Part shown: positions 5,791 through 9,178 of the stretch, one piece after another | How positions within the stretch are numbered: the stretch's first letter is position 1 | Layout: every line of letters starts with the position of its first letter | Notes under the pieces: model-generated | The model's input: only the letters and a program-made list of their open reading frames with translations | Databases searched by the model: none | What the model was told of the DNA's origin: nothing | Translations under genes and position numbers: made by a program | Assembly: GCA_002392705.1 (NCBI GenBank) | Contig: DGHP01000028.1 | Span: 1 to 9,178, forward strand | Reading direction: 5' to 3' | Length of the DNA: 9,178 bases | From: Lachnospiraceae bacterium UBA3845 | GTDB lineage: Bacteria > Bacillota > Clostridia > Lachnospirales > Lachnospiraceae

Positions 5791-8358
5791 CGCTGTCTCC
5801 TCCTTGTCTTTCCCTGATGCAGTTTTATTCCCGCCGGCTGACGCTTTGCCTCCGGCGGCATCTGTTTCCTGTACCGGATTCCCGGCACCATCTGTACCCG
5901 CTGCTGCACTCTTCGCAGCATCTGTCTCCTGTGCCGGATTCCCGGCACCATCTGTACCCGCTGCTACACGCCTCGCAGCATCTGTTTCCTGTGCCGGATT
6001 CCCGGCACTGTCTGTATCCGCGGCCGCGCCTGCGCTTCCGTATGCCGCGCCCCTGACCGAATGCTTCATGGGTCTGTCCCCGGCCGGATCATGAATCCGG
6101 AAAAGGTTCAGGCGCAGGGCATTCAGGCATACGGTTACGGATGAGAAGCTCATGGCGATGGCCCCCACGACGGGTTTCATCTCAAAATTCCAGCCGAAGA
6201 GGGCCTGGTAGAGCCCGATCGCCAGCGGAATACAGATCACATTGTAAAAGAAAGCCCAGAACAGATTCTGGTGAATATTGCGGACGGTCGCCCTGCACAT
6301 GCGGACCGCCGCCGGTACGTCATCCAGCCGGCTCTTCATCAGCACAACGTCCGCCGCGTCAATGGCCACATCCGCTCCGGCTCCGATCGCGATCCCGGTA
6401 TCCGCCCTCGTCAGCGCCGGCGCGTCATTGATTCCGTCGCCGACCATGGCCACCTTGCCCATCTTCTGAAGGTCCCGGATCACAGATTCCTTGCCGTCCG
6501 GCAGGACGCCCGCGATGACCTGGTCCACGCCGGCCGCTTTCCCGACCGCTCTGGCAGTGCGCTCGTTGTCGCCGGTCAGCATGACGACCCGGATTCCCAT
6601 ATTCTGCAGCTGCCGGATCGCCTCGGGGCTCTCCTCCTTCATGGTATCGGCAACCGCTATGATGCCCAGCAGTTTTTCATCCTCCGCAAAAAAGAGCGGC
6701 GTTTTGCCCTCCTCCGACAGGCGGTCGGCCTCTGCCTTCATCGCTCCCGCGGCCGGAATCCGGGATACCATATAGCTTCCGCTTCCGCCGGTCAGGACCC
6801 GCCCCTCGCGCGAAGCTGTCAGACCATTGCCCGGCAGGGCCCGGAAATCCGACACCTGCGCCGGCCGGAGGCCTTTCTGCTCACCGAAAGAAACGACCGC
6901 CTTCGCCAGAGGATGCTCGCTCTTTGCCTCCAGGTCGTAGGCGGCCTGAAGAAGTTCATTTTCACTAATTCCTGCCGCAGGGCACAGATCCGTAACCTCC
7001 GGTAGCCCCTTCGTGATGGTTCCCGTCTTGTCCAGCGCCACGATCTGGGTCCTTCCGCAGCCCTCCAGAGAGGCGGCTGTCTTGTAGAGAATCCCGTTTC
7101 TGGCTCCGACTCCGTTGCCGACCATGATGGCGACCGGCGTAGCCAGACCCAGTGCGCAGGGGCAGCTGATCACCAGGACGGACACAGCCCTGGCGAAGGC
7201 AAATGTGAACTCCTTCCCCGCCAGCATCCATCCGATACAGGTCAGCACGGCGATCCCGATGACTGCCGGGACAAATACCGCCGAAACCTGATCCGCGATC
7301 CTGGCAATGGGAGCCTTGGTCGCGGCGGCGTCCGACACCATCTGAATGATCTGGGACAGGGTGGTATCCTCACCGACCCGGGTCGCCCGGCAGATGATGT
7401 AACCGGACTGATTGACCGTCGCCGCGGACACGCTGTCGCCCTCTTCCTTGTCTACCGGGATGCTTTCGCCGGTCAGGGCGGATTCATTTACCGCCGTGCT
7501 TCCCTCTACGATCACGCCGTCAACCGGGATATTCTCCCCGGGGCGGACCGCGAACAGGTCTCCGGTCTGAACCTCATCGATCCCGACCTCTTCTTCCTTC
7601 CCGTCCCTGATCAGCACGGCGGTTTTGGGCGCCAGCTTCATCAGGCTCTTCAGGGCGTCGGTGGTCCTGCCCTTGGAATAAGCCTCGAGAGTCTTCCCGA
7701 TCGTGATCAGGGTCGGGATCATGGCCGCGGACTCAAACCAGATATGTTTCATGGCCATCCCGTGGACCGTCTCCATATCGCCGTTTCCCATAGCATAAGC
7801 CATGACGAAGAGGGCTGCAAGACTGTATCCGAAGGAAGCCGATGAACCCAGAGCCACCAGGGTATCCATGTTCGTCCCCTTGTGCAGAAGCACGCCGAAG
7901 CCCTGGATGAAGAATTTGCGGTTGATCACCAGGACCACCAGGGACAGCAGCATCTGCAGGATTCCCATGCAGACATGGTTCTCCAGGAAGAAAGGCACGG
8001 GAAATCCGAACATCATATGGCCCATGGAAAAATACATGAGGATCAGCAGGACGACGATCGAGCTTTTCAGCCTCCGGATCATCTTCGGTGTCTCCGTATC
8101 CTTCAGCGCTTCCTCCTGCTCCCGGAGCTTCTCGGAAGCAGCGCGGCTGCTCCTGTTCTCTCCCATCTTTGAGGCTCCGTACCCCGCCTGCTCCACAGCC
8201 CGGATAATCTCCTCGCAAGGCGCGCTGCCCTCCACCGTCATCGAATTGGTCAGAAGGCTCACATTGCACTGCGTGACGCCGGGAACTTTGCTGACCGCCT
8301 TCTCCACATGGGCCTGGCAGGCCGCGCAGCTCATTCCCGTCACATTATACTTCTCCAT
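5581..8358 (-). CDS. copA: CopA, Cu(I)-exporting P1B-type ATPase with C-terminal CopZ-like domain
   Basis: This 925-residue membrane pump uses ATP to export Cu(I) from the cytoplasm. An N-terminal metal-binding domain has GMSCAAC (Cys11, Cys14). Transmembrane segments begin near residue 99. Key motifs are TGES (296-299), the metal-site CPC (399-401), phosphorylated Asp443 in DKTGT, Ser-Glu-His-Pro (480-483), TGDN (595-598) and GDGINDAP (640-647). YN (705-706) and MSFSS (736-740) complete the P1B-1 copper-type signature. After the last helix comes a linker (about 751-856) with three 20-residue repeats, then a second metal-binding domain with MMCEHC (866-871). Most CopA proteins carry all such domains at the N terminus. 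The start is supported by AAGGGAG (8367-8373), 8 nt upstream. csoR lies 49 nt upstream, and the stop overlaps the next start by 4 nt. Expected regulation is de-repression by CsoR under excess copper. Confidence 0.97.
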   Translation of the reverse strand: MEKYNVTGMSCAACQAHVEKAVSKVPGVTQCNVSLLTNSMTVEGSAPCEEIIRAVEQAGYGASKMGENRSSRAASEKLREQEEALKDTETPKMIRRLKSSIVVLLILMYFSMGHMMFGFPVPFFLENHVCMGILQMLLSLVVLVINRKFFIQGFGVLLHKGTNMDTLVALGSSASFGYSLAALFVMAYAMGNGDMETVHGMAMKHIWFESAAMIPTLITIGKTLEAYSKGRTTDALKSLMKLAPKTAVLIRDGKEEEVGIDEVQTGDLFAVRPGENIPVDGVIVEGSTAVNESALTGESIPVDKEEGDSVSAATVNQSGYIICRATRVGEDTTLSQIIQMVSDAAATKAPIARIADQVSAVFVPAVIGIAVLTCIGWMLAGKEFTFAFARAVSVLVISCPCALGLATPVAIMVGNGVGARNGILYKTAASLEGCGRTQIVALDKTGTITKGLPEVTDLCPAAGISENELLQAAYDLEAKSEHPLAKAVVSFGEQKGLRPAQVSDFRALPGNGLTASREGRVLTGGSGSYMVSRIPAAGAMKAEADRLSEEGKTPLFFAEDEKLLGIIAVADTMKEESPEAIRQLQNMGIRVVMLTGDNERTARAVGKAAGVDQVIAGVLPDGKESVIRDLQKMGKVAMVGDGINDAPALTRADTGIAIGAGADVAIDAADVVLMKSRLDDVPAAVRMCRATVRNIHQNLFWAFFYNVICIPLAIGLYQALFGWNFEMKPVVGAIAMSFSSVTVCLNALRLNLFRIHDPAGDRPMKHSVRGAAYGSAGAAADTDSAGNPAQETDAARRVAAGTDGAGNPAQETDAAKSAAAGTDGAGNPVQETDAAGGKASAGGNKTASGKDKEETAMTKTMKIEGMMCEHCEARVKKTLEKLDGVVSADVSHVNGSAVLELSHDVDNALLKQAVEDQDYKVVSVE
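5797..5805 (-). promoter_or_regulatory. Strong internal Shine-Dalgarno site within copA
   Basis: AAGGAGGAG read on the minus strand, 6 nt before the ATG at 5788-5790. In the copA frame these bases encode Lys-Glu-Glu of the linker, so the site could be partly coincidental. Its length, spacing and location exactly at a domain boundary argue for a working start. Confidence 0.55.
5839..6018. repeat. 60-bp tandem repeat, three copies, in the copA linker
   Basis: Three in-frame copies of a 60-bp unit encode 20-residue repeats at residues 781-800, 801-820 and 821-840 of CopA. The consensus core is [15 protein letters not shown]. The DNA is nearly identical between copies and the period is exactly 60, which indicates recent duplication. 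The encoded linker is rich in Ala, Gly, Thr and Asp, lacks Cys and is probably disordered. It lies between the last membrane segment and the C-terminal metal-binding domain. Confidence 0.95.
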
Positions 8359-8366
8359 CTCAACCG

Positions 8367-8373
8367 CTCCCTT
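8367..8373 (-). promoter_or_regulatory. copA ribosome-binding site
   Basis: AAGGGAG on the minus strand, 8 nt before the copA ATG. It fixes the start at 8358, which also places the first metal-binding motif at the usual distance from the N terminus. Confidence 0.75.
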
Positions 8374-8407
8374 GTCTGTCTTTTTCTCCAGTGACTGCCC
8401 CGAAGCT

Positions 8408-8854
8408 TTATCTCATCAGTTTTTGGGTAAGCTTCACCAGTTCTTCTATCGTATCTGTATTCCCGCTGAGGATATCGTCCTTCACGCAGGTCCTGATATG
8501 GGATCCCAGCAGCTCTTTGCTGAAACTGTTCAGCGCGCTGTTCACCGCCGACACCTGCATCAGGATATCCGGACAGTAGGCGTCCCCGTCCAGCATCCGC
8601 TCGATCCCCCGGACCTGTCCCTCGATCCGCTTCAGCCGGTTCTTAAGGCTTTTGTATTCTTCTTCGCTCCGCATCTTCCCGGAATGGATTCCATGAAAAT
8701 GCGCACATCCCTCCGCTTCCGTTTCCGGAGCGCAGCACCCATTTGCCGCCTTTTCCGGAGCCCGGCACTCTTCCACTGCCTTTTCCGGAGCGCAGCACTC
8801 ATTTACCGCCTCCGAAACCGCATCCCTTATTCGTTCTTTTTTCTCTTCCGACAT
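8408..8854 (-). CDS. csoR: CsoR-type copper-sensing repressor with Cys/His-rich N-terminal extension
   Basis: This 148-residue member of the CsoR/RcnR (DUF156) repressor family binds operator DNA and releases it when Cu(I) binds. The helical core (about 61-148) contains [16 protein letters not shown]. Its copper-site residues are Cys94 (AYCPDIL), His119 and Cys123 (HIRTC), the Cys-His-Cys set of copper sensors. The core alone is the usual family length of about 90 residues. Before it, residues 16-57 hold three 10-residue repeats of the CCAPEKA type and then GCAHFHGIH, giving six Cys and three His. The chosen ATG at 8854 has GGAGG (8859-8863) 4 nt upstream, slightly close. An in-frame ATG at 8941 would add 29 residues but has a poor ribosome site. 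An in-frame Met at the core start lacks a site. The gene lies just after a CsoR-type operator and before copA, so autoregulation is expected. Confidence 0.93.
   Translation of the reverse strand: MSEEKKERIRDAVSEAVNECCAPEKAVEECRAPEKAANGCCAPETEAEGCAHFHGIHSGKMRSEEEYKSLKNRLKRIEGQVRGIERMLDGDAYCPDILMQVSAVNSALNSFSKELLGSHIRTCVKDDILSGNTDTIEELVKLTQKLMR
8722..8811. repeat. 30-bp tandem repeat, three copies, in csoR
   Basis: Exact 30-bp period with units at 8722-8751, 8752-8781 and 8782-8811, each starting TTTCCGGAGC on the plus strand. The first and third are nearly identical and the middle one has diverged. On the minus strand they encode 10-residue units with core (C/R)APEKA preceded by Cys-Cys or Glu-Cys. 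Confidence 0.93.
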
Positions 8855-8937
8855 ACATCCTCCGGCAGTTCGCCCTGCATCTTTTCCGCTCCCACTCTGA
8901 AAGCCTTCTTCAGCGCGTCGTCTGTCCTTTGCTTCAT
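8827..8937 (-). CDS. Possible small leader ORF overlapping the csoR start
   Basis: A 36-codon frame runs from an ATG at 8937 to TAA at 8827, about 50 nt after the predicted transcription start. The peptide starts MKQRTDDALKKAFRVGAEKM, is charged and potentially helical, and has one Cys. Its codons cover the csoR ribosome site and start, overlapping csoR by 28 nt in another frame. Its own ribosome site is weak (GGACGG-like). It has no family I recognise. It could be a coupling leader peptide or simply chance open frame. Confidence 0.25.
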   Translation of the reverse strand: MKQRTDDALKKAFRVGAEKMQGELPEDVCRKRKKNE

Positions 8938-8994
8938 ACATCCGTCCGTTCCAGCTCCGGATGCAAAGCCTGTCTCTTCGCCTGTCCTTCCGCT

Positions 8995-9023
8995 ACTATA
9001 TACCCCCACCGGGTATCTGTCAA
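8995..9023 (-). promoter_or_regulatory. csoR-copA operon promoter
   Basis: On the minus strand a perfect -35 TTGACA (9018-9023) is followed after 17 nt by TATAGT (8995-9000), a 5/6 match to the -10. The expected start is near 8988, giving a leader of about 130 nt to the csoR ATG at 8854. This is the best promoter match in the window. Confidence 0.88.
9000..9016. promoter_or_regulatory. CsoR-type copper operator
   Basis: The pseudo-palindrome ATACCC-CCACC-GGGTAT fits the known CsoR operator pattern, TACCC and GGGTA half-sites flanking a G/C-rich centre. It occupies the spacer between the -35 and -10, touching the -10. Bound repressor would block RNA polymerase directly. Assignment to CsoR follows from the adjacent gene and the known motif class. 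Confidence 0.85.
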
Positions 9024-9045
9024 GCCATAACCGGATCCCAACTCA

Positions 9046-9079
9046 TCAAAGAAAACCGGAGCAGCTGCTGCCCCGGTTT
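9046..9079 (-). terminator. Intrinsic terminator of the upstream minus-strand gene
   Basis: On the minus strand AAACCGG (9073-9079) pairs with CCGGTTT (9053-9059). A G-T wobble continues into GCAG pairing with CTGC around a 3-nt CAG loop, making a stem of about 12 bp. TTTTCTTTGATG follows. It ends about 22 nt before the csoR promoter -35 and so insulates the copper operon from the gene to the right. Confidence 0.8.
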
Positions 9080-9090
9080 CCCTGTTCCTG

Positions 9091-9119
9091 CCGGATGAGA
9101 ATCTTACAGATTCCTCCGG
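9091..9119 (-). other. Second hairpin upstream of the terminator
   Basis: CCGGA (9091-9095) pairs with TCCGG (9115-9119), and inside that GAATCT (9099-9104) pairs with AGATTC (9108-9113) around a 3-nt loop. No T run follows on the minus strand. It precedes the terminator by 11 nt and could protect the 3' end of the upstream transcript. Confidence 0.4.
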
Positions 9120-9126
9120 ACATGAT

Positions 9127-9177
9127 TCATTTTTCCATCTTACCCACTATGCACCCGCAGGTCTGTGCCCTGCTGCG
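9127..9177 (-). CDS. Possible C-terminal end of an unidentified upstream gene
   Basis: A minus-strand gene should end here, because a good minus-strand terminator follows at 9046-9079. One frame reads RSRAQTCGCIVGKMEK and stops with TGA at 9127-9129. A second frame ends PQQGTDLRVHSG with TAA at 9140-9142 and is equally possible. The visible part is too short to choose a frame or name a family. Confidence 0.25.
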   Translation of the reverse strand, partial: RSRAQTCGCIVGKMEK

Positions 9178-9178
9178 G

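Noticed and set aside
6271..7005. Plus-strand open frame opposite copA
   Set aside because: It mirrors the copA phosphorylation and nucleotide-binding regions on the other strand and has no protein-like features of its own.
8855..8941. Longer csoR start at 8941, adding 29 residues
   Set aside because: The upstream ATG lacks a good ribosome site and the added residues look unlike a conserved domain. The ATG at 8854 has GGAGG close by. It cannot be fully excluded.
9000..9119. Riboswitch before csoR
   Set aside because: The two hairpins lie upstream of the csoR promoter and belong to the 3' end of the neighbouring transcript; no known riboswitch core was recognised.

Overview
The window is GC-rich and carries six confident genes, all on the minus strand. 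It looks like a chromosomal segment of a gut-type Clostridia, most likely Lachnospiraceae. Reasons: the GH31 enzyme closely resembles, from memory, Blautia (Ruminococcus) obeum Ro-alphaG1; strong GGAGG-type Shine-Dalgarno (SD) sites precede most genes; and a CsoR-type repressor leads a CopA gene. This taxonomic call is inference.

Read in the direction of transcription, from high to low coordinates: (1) 9046-9178 holds the probable tail of an unidentified upstream gene and its hairpin-T terminator. (2) At 8995-9023 there is a near-consensus promoter with a CsoR-type operator filling the -35/-10 spacer. (3) csoR (8408-8854) encodes a copper-sensing repressor with an unusual repeated Cys/His-rich N-terminal extension. 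(4) copA (5581-8358) encodes a Cu(I) P1B-ATPase with an N-terminal metal-binding domain. It also has a repeated linker and a C-terminal CopZ-like domain with its own SD and ATG. (5) A COG3044-type ABC-class ATPase gene (3827-5584) overlaps the copA stop by 4 nt. (6) Two short CHR-family transporter genes follow, overlapping each other by 4 nt (3172-3735 and 2600-3175). (7) A cytoplasmic GH31 alpha-glucosidase (447-2408) follows a 191-nt gap with its own candidate promoter. (8) At 1-446 there is no convincing gene, but there is a perfect 9-bp terminator-like hairpin, a second strong hairpin just after the GH31 stop, and a candidate plus-strand promoter.

The simplest model is a copper-inducible operon. 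Excess Cu(I) binds CsoR, releases the operator and induces CopA, which exports copper, with chaperone delivery by its C-terminal domain or a free form of it. The ATPase and the CHR transporter pair are tied to copA by tight spacing and no terminator was seen between them, so they should be co-transcribed, though their role in copper stress is unknown. GH31 may be reached by read-through, by its own promoter, or both.

A striking local theme is that three separate loci of this one operon carry three-copy short tandem repeats with different units: 30 bp in csoR, 60 bp in copA, and 36-38 bp at the ATPase/CHR junction. The first two are in frame and preserve the protein. The third duplicates the ATPase 3' end and carries Shine-Dalgarno-like sequences into the leader of the next gene.
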